A DNA stretch of 64,000 nt from Polaromonas sp. (GCF_029945925.1 NZ_JAQSDN010000010.1:1-64000); one strand, 5' to 3'; shown: positions 8,452 to 17,068, counted from the stretch's first letter. Translations and numbers: made by a program. Notes: a model not told the origin generated them from the sequence alone.

Positions 8452-11400
8452 ATGTTTGAAAAACTCATTTACGCCTCCCTCGGCAACCGGCTGATGGTGG
8501 TGGTGCTTTCGGTGGTGCTGCTGCTGGTCGGAGCATTGACGCTGGTCAAAATGCCGGTCGATGTCTTTCCCGACCTGAACAAACCCACGGTGACGCTGCA
8601 GGCCGAAGCAGGCGGCATGGCGCCCGAAGAAGTCGAGCAACTGATCACCGCGCCGCTGGAAATCGCCATGGGCGGCATACCGGGAGTGGAGAGCATTCGC
8701 TCGATCTCCAGCGTCGGCCTGTCATTCGTTTATGTCACCTTCGACTGGAAGACCGACATTTACCGCGCCCGGCAAATGGTGGGTGAACGACTGCAAACCG
8801 CGCGCGAGCAATTGCCGCAGGGCGTGGAGCACGTCGGCATGGGTCCTATCAGCTCCGTCATGGGCGAGATCATGCTGCTGGCACTGCCGATTGATACCAG
8901 CAAGATCAGCCCGATGGCGGTGCGCGAATACGCCGACTTTGTCATGCGCCCGCGCCTCTTGACCCTTCCAGGTGTGGCCCAGGTGGTGCCGATTGGTGGC
9001 GAGGTGCGGCAGTACCAGGTGCAACCCGACACTGCGCTGATGGCGGCGCTCAAGGTGGATCTGGAAAGTATTGAAGCTGCACTGAAAGGCTTCTCAGGCA
9101 ACTCCAGCGGCGGTTTTCTTGAGCTCAATTCGCGCGAATACCTGATACGCAACATCGGCCGTACCACACGCCTGCAAGATTTGGAACGCCTGCCAGTTGC
9201 GTTTCAAAACGGCAAACCGATCCAGCTCAACCAGGTTGCCAAAGTCACTTTTGCACCCGCCATCAAACGCGGCGACGCGGGCCTGAACGGCCAGCCGGCA
9301 GTTATCCTGGGCATCCAGAAGCAGCCCGACGCCGACACCGTGGCACTGACAGAAAAAGTCGAGGCCGCGATTGAGGAACTCAAAAAAGGCATGCCATCCG
9401 GCATGGGTGCGCCGCAGGTCACCATGCGCCAGGCGAACTTCATCGAGACCTCAGTCGACACCCTGCGCGGCAAATTGCTCGCTGCATCTGCCGTGGTGGC
9501 GGTGGTGCTGTATTTCTTTTTGCTCAACATCCGCACCACGCTGATTTCACTGACTGCCATTCCGGTGTCTGTGATGATCACGGTGCTGGTGTTTCGCTAC
9601 TTCGATTTGTCGATCAACACCATGACGCTGGGGGGACTCACGATTGCCATTGGCGGGCTGGTCGATGACGCGGTGGTCGGCGTCGAGAACGTACTGCGTC
9701 GGTTGAAAATGGACCGCGCCGCCCACCCTGACAGACGGCTGGGGCCGCTGGAGCTGATCGCCAAAGCCACGCTGGAAGTGCGCTCCGGCATCTTGATCGC
9801 CACCGTCATCATCGTGCTGGTATTGCTGCCGCTGTTTTTCCTGCCCGGCATAGAGGGCCGGCTGATGCAACCGCTGGCGATTGCCTACATCGTGTCTCTG
9901 CTGGCGTCCATGGTGGTGTCGGTCACGCTGACGCCGGTGATGTCTTATTACCTGCTGCCAAAAATCAAAGGCCTGGAGCATGGGGACACCAAAATTCAGA
10001 CCTGGGTCAAGACGCGCTACGCCACTGCACTGAACCGGGTGCTGTTGGCGCCGCGCGCCTGGGTGCTGGCCGGGGCGGCAGCGGCCGTACTGGCGATGGC
10101 GGCCGTGCCGTTTTTCCCGACGACCTTCTTGCCGCCTTTTAACGAGGGCGTAGCGCTGGTCGGCCTGCGCTTGAACCCCGGTACCACCTTGACCGAGTCG
10201 GCCCGCATCGGAACGATTGCCGAAAAGGCACTGGCCGGCATTCCGGAAGTCGAACACGTCGGCCGTCGCTCGGGCCGGGCCGAACTCGATGAACATGCCG
10301 AAGGGGTGCATGTGTCCGAGCTCGACCTCAAACTCAAACGCAGCGACCGCAGCGTGGAAGAGGTTTACGCCGACATCCGGAGCCGCATTGCGACCTTGCC
10401 GGCGGCCATTGGCATCGGCCAGCCGATCAGCCACCGTATCGACCATATGTTGTCGGGCGTGCGTTCGCAAATCGCGATCAAGATTTTTGGCGATGACCTG
10501 GACACCCTGCGCACGCAGGCCGAGGCGCTGCGGCAACAGCTCGCCGGCATCAACGGCGTGGTGGACTTGGAGGTTGAAAAGCAGGTGCTCACGCCCCAGA
10601 TCCGGATCCAGGTGGACTATGACCGCGCGCTGGGCCTTGGCCTGCCGCCGGCGAAACTTCTGCAAGAGCTGCAGGTGCTGATTGACGGCGAGAAGGTCAC
10701 TCAGATCGTTGAGGGTAGCCGCCGCTTCAATCTGGTGCTTCGCCTTCCCGAAACCTCGCGCGGCATTGAAGGCCTGCGTAACCTGATGATAGACACACCG
10801 GGCGGACGCGTACCACTGAGCCAGCTCGCCAGTGTGGAAGAAAGCGACGGCCCGAACCAGGTCAGTCGCGACGACGGGCGCAGGCGCATCGTGCTGTCGG
10901 CCAATACCCAGGGCCGTGCGCTGAGCGAAGTGGTAGCCGACATGCGGGTGGCGATAGCCGCCACCGCGCTACCCGAGGGCTACTTCATCACGATGGGCGG
11001 TCAATTCCAGGCGCAGGAAGAGGCATCGCGCTTGATTGGCTTGCTGTCGCTGGGCTCAGTGGCCATGATCTTCTTGATTCTTTACTCGCGCTACCGCTCT
11101 GGTGTACTGGCCGCCATCATCATGGCCAACATACCGCTGGCACTGGTGGGTGCGGTGGTGGGCTTGTGGCTGTCCGGGCAGCCGCTGTCAGTAGCGGCAC
11201 TGGTTGGCTTCATCACGCTGGCGGGCATAGCCATCCGAAACGGCATTTTGAAGGTGTCGCACTACATCAACCTGTGCGCTTTTGAAGGAGAAAACTTTGG
11301 CAGCGCCATGCTCCTGCGCGGCTCGCAGGAGCGCCTCACGCCGGTACTGATGACTGCTCTGGTGGCAGCGCTGGCGCTGGCACCGCTGCTGTTTGAAGCC

Positions 11401-11565
11401 GACATGCCGGGGACCGAGATTTTGCACCCAGTGGCGGTGGTGATTTTTTCGGGCTTGATCACCTCGACCCTGCTTGATTCGTTTTTGACGCCAGCCATGG
11501 TCGCGATGTTTGGCCGGAAACCGATTGAGGCGCTGGTCGCAGATTCCGGTTCTGAAACTTTCTAA
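8452..11565 (+). CDS. czcA: CzcA-type heavy-metal RND efflux pump
   Basis: A 1037-residue inner membrane proton/cation antiporter of the HME-RND family, with twelve membrane helices and two large periplasmic loops. The N-terminus (MFEKLIYASLGNRLMVVV) and the helix-4 motif are typical. That motif reads AIGGLVDDAVVGVEN (about residues 397-411), whereas the best studied Zn/Co/Cd pumps have DFG...DGA...VEN and CusA-type pumps have AIG...DAA. The substrate is therefore uncertain, although the operon context (CzcI, CzcC, CadA nearby) favours divalent Zn/Cd/Co. The ribosome site is AGGA 12 bp before the ATG. A small periplasmic gene follows. Confidence 0.92.
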   Translation: MFEKLIYASLGNRLMVVVLSVVLLLVGALTLVKMPVDVFPDLNKPTVTLQAEAGGMAPEEVEQLITAPLEIAMGGIPGVESIRSISSVGLSFVYVTFDWKTDIYRARQMVGERLQTAREQLPQGVEHVGMGPISSVMGEIMLLALPIDTSKISPMAVREYADFVMRPRLLTLPGVAQVVPIGGEVRQYQVQPDTALMAALKVDLESIEAALKGFSGNSSGGFLELNSREYLIRNIGRTTRLQDLERLPVAFQNGKPIQLNQVAKVTFAPAIKRGDAGLNGQPAVILGIQKQPDADTVALTEKVEAAIEELKKGMPSGMGAPQVTMRQANFIETSVDTLRGKLLAASAVVAVVLYFFLLNIRTTLISLTAIPVSVMITVLVFRYFDLSINTMTLGGLTIAIGGLVDDAVVGVENVLRRLKMDRAAHPDRRLGPLELIAKATLEVRSGILIATVIIVLVLLPLFFLPGIEGRLMQPLAIAYIVSLLASMVVSVTLTPVMSYYLLPKIKGLEHGDTKIQTWVKTRYATALNRVLLAPRAWVLAGAAAAVLAMAAVPFFPTTFLPPFNEGVALVGLRLNPGTTLTESARIGTIAEKALAGIPEVEHVGRRSGRAELDEHAEGVHVSELDLKLKRSDRSVEEVYADIRSRIATLPAAIGIGQPISHRIDHMLSGVRSQIAIKIFGDDLDTLRTQAEALRQQLAGINGVVDLEVEKQVLTPQIRIQVDYDRALGLGLPPAKLLQELQVLIDGEKVTQIVEGSRRFNLVLRLPETSRGIEGLRNLMIDTPGGRVPLSQLASVEESDGPNQVSRDDGRRRIVLSANTQGRALSEVVADMRVAIAATALPEGYFITMGGQFQAQEEASRLIGLLSLGSVAMIFLILYSRYRSGVLAAIIMANIPLALVGAVVGLWLSGQPLSVAALVGFITLAGIAIRNGILKVSHYINLCAFEGENFGSAMLLRGSQERLTPVLMTALVAALALAPLLFEADMPGTEILHPVAVVIFSGLITSTLLDSFLTPAMVAMFGRKPIEALVADSGSETF

Positions 11566-11604
11566 TTTCCCTCGCTTTTTTGACCCTGACTGAAAGGTAA
11601 TCCC

Positions 11605-11988
11605 ATGAAACACACTTTTATCAAGCTGACTCTCGCTACCAGCCTCGCTCTGACGGGCTGGACAGCCATGGCCGCGGGCGATCACGGCCATGACGCCAAA
11701 TTCGGTGGCGTGGTGGTAGAGACCAAAGCCGGCGACCTGGAAATTGTGGCCAAGCCCGACGTGCTGCAGATTTACATCAGTGACCACGGCAAGCCGATGA
11801 GGCTTGACGGCGCCAAAGCCAAAGTCACCTTGCTCAATGGTACGGAGAAGTCTGAAGCCGAGCTGCTGCCCGTCGGCGACAAACTTGAAGCCAAAGGCAC
11901 ATTCAAAGCCGTCAAGGGAACCAAGGGCATTGCCGTCGTGACGCTGGCGGGGAAGCCGCCCGCCACCGCGCGCTTTGAATTGAAGTAA
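11605..11988 (+). CDS. Small exported protein of the czc operon, beta domain
   Basis: A 127-residue protein with a clear signal peptide (residues 1-25, ending WTAMAAG) followed by the His-containing start of the mature protein (DHGHD). The rest is one beta-sandwich-like domain of alternating charged strands with no cysteine. A good ribosome site (AAAGG) precedes the ATG. Proteins of this kind often close czcCBA operons in betaproteobacteria and are called hypothetical; a periplasmic metal-binding or chaperone role is likely. The N-terminal domain of the czcB product here has a similar pattern, suggesting a common ancestry. Confidence 0.7.
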   Translation: MKHTFIKLTLATSLALTGWTAMAAGDHGHDAKFGGVVVETKAGDLEIVAKPDVLQIYISDHGKPMRLDGAKAKVTLLNGTEKSEAELLPVGDKLEAKGTFKAVKGTKGIAVVTLAGKPPATARFELK

Positions 11989-12470
11989 TCGTTCATCTGC
12001 GCTCGGCGCTAGCCAACACAGCCTTTGCAGGATGCACTTACCTAGTCGGCATTGGCCTGTGGGTCTTGCCGCGCACCTGGGTGTTGCTCAAGGAAAGCCT
12101 GAATATTCTTTTAGAAGGAACACCCGAAGGTGTTTCGCTGGATGAAGTGAGGGCCGCCATGCATGAGGTCGTGGGTGTTACCGATGTTCACGATCTGCAT
12201 GTATGGGTACGTACCAGCGGCAAGAACAGCCTGACCGCCCACGTTGTACACGCATCGGACGTGGCGCCTACACAAGTCATTGAAAAAATCAAGACTGTCG
12301 TGGCGAAACGTTTTTCGGTCTTTCACACCACGATTCAGTGTGAACTGGTTGCGTGTGAACACGGCGCTGATGGTTGCAATTTCTTTGAACGTGATACGGG
12401 TATCGCCGAAACACCACTGACTTACGCTACTGATGGCAACCAAACGGGATCAAAGCTCACAGCTGAGTAA
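11989..12470 (+). pseudogene. czcD: 3' remnant of czcD (cation diffusion facilitator)
   Basis: The readable frame gives the last transmembrane segment and the whole cytoplasmic C-terminal domain of a CDF transporter: GIGLWVLPRTWVLLKESL, then LNILLEGTPEGV and HDLHVWVRTSG. Transmembrane helices 1-5 with the HxxxD/DxxxD metal site are absent. An open frame continues upstream to about 11990 without an ATG or ribosome site; the only formal start is a TTG at 12066 inside the helix. A transporter cannot be made from this. It is best read as the 3' end of czcD left after a deletion that joined it to the czc operon. Confidence 0.8.
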
Positions 12471-12482
12471 ATGGAGATCCAC

Positions 12483-12854
12483 ATGAAATACAGAGACGCG
12501 CTAATTGTCTGTCTTTCGGCCTTCGCCCTTGCTGGATGCGCTACTGTGTATGAGGGAAAGTACGACTTTGCCGACGGTTGGCGCGAAGCCAAAGTCATTC
12601 AGATAGGGCACGCTTCCGAAATTCCCACACCACAATTCTCGGACTGTCGTGACGCGGCGTTGCCACAGCAGCTTGCAACTGACAAATTTGTTGTGCTTTC
12701 GTATAGGCATTTAAACCGGCCACGCAAAAGAGTGGTGCCGCTTCGCCCGAGTTCAGGTGTGCGCGTGGACGAACTTGTTTACATGAATGTGACCGACTGC
12801 GATAGATCACTTGAACCCCGAAGCAATGCGTCGGTCAGGCCGCGCCTGGAGTGA
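12483..12854 (+). CDS. Small lipoprotein, function unknown
   Basis: A 123-residue protein with a lipoprotein signal (MKYRDALIVCLSAFALAGC, lipobox LAGC at residues 16-19). The mature part has two further cysteines (FSDCRDAAL and VTDCDRS) that could pair. The start at 12483 is preferred to the ATG at 12471 because GGAG lies at the right distance and the lipobox is then correctly placed. It follows the czcD remnant by 12 bp and lies upstream of the cadA promoter. No family recognised. Confidence 0.6.
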   Translation: MKYRDALIVCLSAFALAGCATVYEGKYDFADGWREAKVIQIGHASEIPTPQFSDCRDAALPQQLATDKFVVLSYRHLNRPRKRVVPLRPSSGVRVDELVYMNVTDCDRSLEPRSNASVRPRLE

Positions 12855-12992
12855 AGTGATTCCATTCTGGGGAAGCGTTACCGGATGGCAGATCGATGCC
12901 CTAGGACCTGCACGGACCAGCCGCATTTTGGCCGTACGGCCGCACCGATTTTCACAAGCACATCAGTGAGATGGACTTTTAATACGAATTGC

Positions 12993-13023
12993 TTGACCTT
13001 CAAGTCACTTTAAGGTGTTGAAT
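12993..13023 (+). promoter_or_regulatory. MerR-family (CadR/PbrR-type) promoter of cadA
   Basis: TTGACC (-35, 12993-12998), 19-nt spacer, TTGAAT (-10, 13018-13023). The spacer holds the dyad ACCTT (12996-13000) and AAGGT (13012-13016), again 21 bp. Spacing and arms match the promoter at 4120-4150, so one regulator probably controls both. That regulator is not encoded next to either site. Confidence 0.78.
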
Positions 13024-13044
13024 CCTGCTATGGAGAACAAAATC

Positions 13045-15216
13045 ATGTCTGACTGCTGTAATACAACTCCGAAAGAGCCTCTTGACTCGTCGGCTGTGTC
13101 ACCCTTGGGTAGCGCGATTTTTCGCATTCCTAATATGGACTGCGCATCTGAGGAGGCAGATATACGACGCGCCCTGGAATCTGTGCCTGGAATACGTTCG
13201 CTCAACTTTCAGCTGGTGGCGCGGACACTTGCGATTGATGCGCAGCAGGAGGCCATCGCGGCAGCCGTGGACGCCATCGGCAAGGCCGGTTTCAAGATGC
13301 TGCCATTGGCCCCTGCCAAGGGCAAACAAAGCGCAACAGCCGGCGATGAGCACGGTGTTTCGGCTGGTGTGGCGCGATTGGTTGCTGCACTGGTTTTTGC
13401 TGGGGCGGCCGAGGCACTCAGCTTTTTCGCGCCAGATACCCTGGCCTGGAAGCTCGCAGGCATGGGTGTGGCGCTGGCAGCCATTTATCTGGCGGGCCTC
13501 GACGTTTACAAGAAGGGACTGACGGCGCTGTTTCAGCGCAAGCTCAACATCAACGCCTTGATGACGGTCGCCGTCACCGGGGCGTTTTTGATTGGCCAGT
13601 GGCCCGAGGCAGCCATGGTGATGGCCTTGTATTCCATCGCCGAGCTGATTGAAGCGCTGGCAGTAGATCGCGCCCGAAATGCTATTAAAGGGTTGCTGGC
13701 CTTGGCCCCGGAAGAGGCAGAAACGCGGCAGGCCGACGACAGCTGGAAGCCCCTGGGCTTGCAAGACGTGCCCCTGAATGCTGTGGTGCGCGTCAAGCCG
13801 GGGGGCCGGGTGCCTCTGGACGGCACGGTGCTCACAGGCAACAGCGCGGTTAACCAGGCGCCGGTGACCGGCGAAAGTATTCCCGTCGATAAAGCGCCAG
13901 GGGATGCGGTCTTTGCCGGCACGATCAACGAAGCCGGCGAGCTGGAAATCCGGGTAACTGCGGCAGCCAATGACTCCACGCTGGCGCGCATCATCCATGC
14001 AGTGGAGCAGGCACAGGGGACACGCGCGCCCACCCAGAAGTTTGTGGATCGATTTGCCGCCATCTACACGCCTGCCGTATTTGTCATGGCTCTGGGTATT
14101 GCGCTGCTGACGCCTCTCATGCTCGACTGGACCTGGATGCAGGCTTTGTACAAGGCCTTGGTTTTGCTTGTGATTGCATGCCCATGCGCGTTGGTCATTT
14201 CAACGCCAGTTACTGTGGTCAGTGGCCTAGCAGCAGCTGCGCGGCGCGGCATTCTTATCAAGGGCGGCACCTATCTGGAAGATGCCCGACGGCTGAAAGC
14301 AATTGCGCTCGACAAGACAGGAACAGTGACCGAAGGCAAACCCGCTTTGGTTGATTGGCAGGTGTGGCATCTGGCAGACAAGGAATTTGTTCGCCAGATC
14401 GCTGCCAGCCTGTCCGCTCGCTCGGATCATCCGGTCTCAAAAGCCATCGCCGCCGGACTTGACGGGCAGACGGTTTCTGTTGACGCCTTCACGGCGCTTG
14501 CCGGACGCGGCGTGCAGGGCACTGTGGATGGAAAATCCTATATTCTGGGCAATCACCGCCTGGTAGAGGAGCGCAAGCAATGCTCCTCAGAGCTTGAGGC
14601 TGTGCTGGCCGTCCACGAGGAACAAGGTCGCACCGTCACGCTACTGGCCGACGACCAGGCGGTACTGGGCATCTTCGCGGTCGCCGACACCATCAAGGAA
14701 AGCTCCCGGCAGGCGATCGCCGAGCTGCAGTCCCTCGGTGTGACCACCGTCATGCTCACCGGCGATAACGCAGCGACCGCTAAATCTGTGGCAGCTCTTG
14801 CCGGGATAGCCGACGCGAGGGGCAATCTGCTGCCAGAAGAAAAACTTGCAGCCATCCAGCAAATGCAGGTGCAGTACGGGCCCACCGGCATGGCGGGCGA
14901 CGGCATCAATGACGCGCCAGCGCTGGCTCAAGCCGACATAGGCTTTGCCATGGGTGCCGCGGGCACTGACATTGCCATGGAAACAGCGGATGTTGTCATC
15001 ATGAACGATAACCTGCAGCGGGTAGGAGAGACGATCAGACTCTCCCGACGCACGCATGCCATCCTGCTGCAAAACATCAGCTTCGCGCTAGGCGTCAAGG
15101 CGGTGTTCTTTGTACTGGCGGTATTCGGCAGCGCAAGCATGTGGATGGCAGTCTTTGCCGACATGGGCGCCAGTCTGTTGGTTGTGGTCAACGGACTGAG
15201 GTTGCTGCGAAAATGA
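13045..15216 (+). CDS. cadA: Cd/Zn/Pb-transporting P1B-type ATPase
   Basis: A 723-residue soft-metal efflux ATPase of the CadA/ZntA/PbrA group, acting in the inner membrane. It has an N-terminal Cys pair (MSDCCN), one HMA-like domain with a CxxEE form (NMDCASEEADI), a transmembrane CPC motif (IACPCALV), the phosphorylation site DKTGT, the SDHP motif, TGDN and the hinge [10 protein letters not shown]. The start at 13045 is chosen because GGAGAA lies 8-9 nt upstream; an earlier in-frame TTG at 13015 overlaps the operator. The stop overlaps lspA by 4 bp. The cadA-lspA pairing resembles pbrA with pbrC (signal peptidase) in Cupriavidus lead operons. Confidence 0.92.
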   Translation: MSDCCNTTPKEPLDSSAVSPLGSAIFRIPNMDCASEEADIRRALESVPGIRSLNFQLVARTLAIDAQQEAIAAAVDAIGKAGFKMLPLAPAKGKQSATAGDEHGVSAGVARLVAALVFAGAAEALSFFAPDTLAWKLAGMGVALAAIYLAGLDVYKKGLTALFQRKLNINALMTVAVTGAFLIGQWPEAAMVMALYSIAELIEALAVDRARNAIKGLLALAPEEAETRQADDSWKPLGLQDVPLNAVVRVKPGGRVPLDGTVLTGNSAVNQAPVTGESIPVDKAPGDAVFAGTINEAGELEIRVTAAANDSTLARIIHAVEQAQGTRAPTQKFVDRFAAIYTPAVFVMALGIALLTPLMLDWTWMQALYKALVLLVIACPCALVISTPVTVVSGLAAAARRGILIKGGTYLEDARRLKAIALDKTGTVTEGKPALVDWQVWHLADKEFVRQIAASLSARSDHPVSKAIAAGLDGQTVSVDAFTALAGRGVQGTVDGKSYILGNHRLVEERKQCSSELEAVLAVHEEQGRTVTLLADDQAVLGIFAVADTIKESSRQAIAELQSLGVTTVMLTGDNAATAKSVAALAGIADARGNLLPEEKLAAIQQMQVQYGPTGMAGDGINDAPALAQADIGFAMGAAGTDIAMETADVVIMNDNLQRVGETIRLSRRTHAILLQNISFALGVKAVFFVLAVFGSASMWMAVFADMGASLLVVVNGLRLLRK

Positions 15217-15674
15217 ATTGGAAAAGTTATGCCAGCATTTTGGTAGTGCTTGACCAGGCGTCGAAATTGGCGATCACTCAAGTCCTCGCCTATGGAGAGC
15301 AAGTGCCCTTCACCGCTTTTTTCAATCTCGTCCATGTCACCAACCCCGGCGCGGCGTTCAGTTTTCTCGCAAACGCGGGGGGCTGGCAGCGTTATGGTCT
15401 TAGTGCATTGGCGTTGGGTGTTTCAGTCTGGCTGATGTGTGAACTCCAGCGAAAGCCGCCTCCCATAGAGGCAACCGCTTATTGCCTGATCCTCGGCGGC
15501 GCGCTTGGAAATGTTGTCGACCGACTTGTCCGCGGAGAGGTTGTCGATTTTCTAGATTTCCATTGGATGGGCATGCACTGGCCAGCGTTCAATCTGGCGG
15601 ACGGCATGATTTTTGTTGGTGCGTTGTGCGTGATTAGGGCTGCATTGAATCGAAAGCTGTTGCAAGTTGATTGA
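15213..15674 (+). CDS. lspA: Lipoprotein signal peptidase (LspA/PbrC-type)
   Basis: A 153-residue membrane aspartyl protease that removes signal peptides of prolipoproteins. Four hydrophobic helices and both catalytic aspartates are visible: GNVVDRL (about residue 98) and FNLADGMI (about 129). The N-terminus is a little shorter than housekeeping LspA. The ATG at 15213 overlaps the cadA stop (ATGA), so translation is coupled. A second, metal-regulated LspA next to a P1B ATPase is known from the pbr lead-resistance operon, where it belongs to the resistance operon; the same role is inferred. Confidence 0.88.
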   Translation: MNWKSYASILVVLDQASKLAITQVLAYGEQVPFTAFFNLVHVTNPGAAFSFLANAGGWQRYGLSALALGVSVWLMCELQRKPPPIEATAYCLILGGALGNVVDRLVRGEVVDFLDFHWMGMHWPAFNLADGMIFVGALCVIRAALNRKLLQVD

Positions 15675-15806
15675 GCCAGGCCTGAAACGAGCCAGGCCGT
15701 CCGTCGGGATTCCTGTAGCTAGCGGCTTTGGACTACAGAGCATGAGGGAGCTCCGAATGAGCATGTGAAAATAATTCCAGCCCATACGCTCGTTCTGGAG
15801 ATCGCT

Positions 15807-16142
15807 ATGCCACATCAAGTTTATGCCGCATGCATTGAGGCGTGTAACGCATGCGTCATTGTCTGGAATCACTGTGCCGCTTCATGCCTGTAGGAGCCTG
15901 ACGTCAAAATGATGGCCCGGTGCATCGCGCTGGACACGGATTGCGCGCAGATATGTTCGATGGTGGCCTCAGCTATGGCACGAGGCAGCGAAAACGCCAA
16001 CACGTTCTGCAAAGCGTGCGCAGACGTCTGCCAAGACTGCGGTGACGAGTGCGCCAAGCATGACATGAACCATTGTCAGGCCTGCGCGCGGGCCTGCCGT
16101 GCATGCGCCCAAGAGTGCCGGAACATGGCGACGATGGCTTAA
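15807..16142 (+). pseudogene. Copper-storage-like four-helix cysteine protein, interrupted by an amber codon
   Basis: The frame starting at the ATG at 15807 (GGAG 6 nt upstream) gives MPHQVYAACIEACNACVIVW and continues to CAASCL. It then meets TAG at 15891-15893 and resumes in the same frame with EPDVKMMARCIALDTDCAQ to the stop at 16142. Ignoring that codon, the 111-residue product has the repeated CxxxC/CxxC helices of the DUF326/Csp four-helix copper-binding family, about sixteen cysteines. A CAG to TAG change (Gln to stop) would explain it. The part after the stop has an ATG at 15909 but no good ribosome site, so a shortened protein is possible but doubtful. Confidence 0.8.
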
Positions 16143-16165
16143 CCAATTCAATAAAAGGAAAAATC

Positions 16166-16534
16166 ATGATTTCAAAGTTCACTCTTTTAAATAACTGCGG
16201 TCTCGGCGCAGCGATCTTGGCTGCAACTCTTGTTTCGCCTGTCGTTCATGCACAGTCGTCCGGAGCGGCCGGTGGCGCCATGTCAGGGATGCAAGGAACA
16301 CCCGCGGCCTCTGCTCCAATGCAAGGTAGCATGGACATGAAGGCCATGATGAAGGACAACAACGACAAGATGGCAGCGATGAAAATGACCGGCAATGCCG
16401 ACGCGGACTTTGCCATGATGATGCGGATGCACCACCAAGGCGCCATCGACATGGCGGAGGCTCATTTGCGCAGCGGTAAAGATCCTGAAATGCTAAGAAT
16501 GGCTAAGAAAATCATTTCTGACCAGAAAAAATAA
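16166..16534 (+). CDS. DUF305 (CopM-like) exported protein, C-terminus cut short
   Basis: A 122-residue exported protein with a signal peptide (residues 1-30, ending VVHAQS), a Met-rich stretch (GAMSGMQG, SMDMKAMMKD) and the DUF305 core MMMRMHHQGAIDMAEAHL, whose Met/His residues are the likely copper ligands. AAGGAAAA is the ribosome site. The frame ends at TAA (16532-16534) after SDQKK, but the next in-frame codons read IAQFDKFLAKHPH and stop at 16583-16585. That is the usual end of this family, where a Glu codon normally stands at the TAA. A GAA to TAA change has thus removed about 17 residues. The truncated protein may still work, since the core is intact. Confidence 0.78.
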   Translation: MISKFTLLNNCGLGAAILAATLVSPVVHAQSSGAAGGAMSGMQGTPAASAPMQGSMDMKAMMKDNNDKMAAMKMTGNADADFAMMMRMHHQGAIDMAEAHLRSGKDPEMLRMAKKIISDQKK

Positions 16535-16617
16535 ATAGCCCAGTTTGACAAATTCCTCGCAAAGCACCCGCACAGGAGCGAGTAAAAGTAATATTCGGTC
16601 CCCAATCCTGCGATGTG

Positions 16618-17057
16618 TCAGTCACTACGGCGAGTCTTGACACTGGTGGGGACTTTTTGAACTTGACCCAACTGGTCAAGGATTGGGCAGTCAGGCCGGT
16701 GGTCGCCATGACAACAATGAATTAGGGCCTCCAAGGCCCGTTTCATCGCTTCCATCTCTGACATCCTCTCGTTGAGATCAGCCACATGCTTGAGCGCGAT
16801 CTTCCTAACATCGCTGCTTGAACGTCGTCGGTTTTGCCAAAGTGTGAGCAGCTCGGAAATCTCTGCCATGCTGAATCCCAAGTCCCTGGAACGCTTTATA
16901 AAGCGAAGCGTATGAACCTCTTTGTCGGTGTACTGGCGATACCCGGAATCTGTGCGGTCCACACTGGGCAGAAGGCCCAGTGACTCGTAATGCCGCACCA
17001 TTTTTGCGGAGACATCGGATTGACGAGCGGCTTCGCCAATGTTGAATCGCCCCCCAT
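16618..17057 (-). CDS. cueR: CueR-like MerR regulator with a disrupted start
   Basis: MerR-family copper sensor. The open frame includes FNIGEAARQSDVSAKMVRHY (winged helix), the dimerisation helix, and the metal loop CCHGDHRPDCPIL, whose C-x7-C spacing matches the Cu(I)/Ag(I)/Au(I) sensors. The first ATG within this frame is at 17001, in the middle of the DNA-binding domain, so a protein starting there could not bind DNA. Upstream the frame stays open to a stop near 17105 with no ATG, GTG or TTG. An ATG at 17055-17057 is out of frame by one base across a run of six G; one more G would give MGGRFNIGEAA. Either a frameshift (real or sequencing error) or an unusual start is required. It lies just downstream of copA. 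Confidence 0.72.
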
Positions 17058-17068
17058 ATTCGATTAGT

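Noticed and set aside
15672..15697. Ten-base direct repeat GAGCCAGGCC after lspA
   Set aside because: Short, two copies only, no link to a mobile element or attachment site that I can show.
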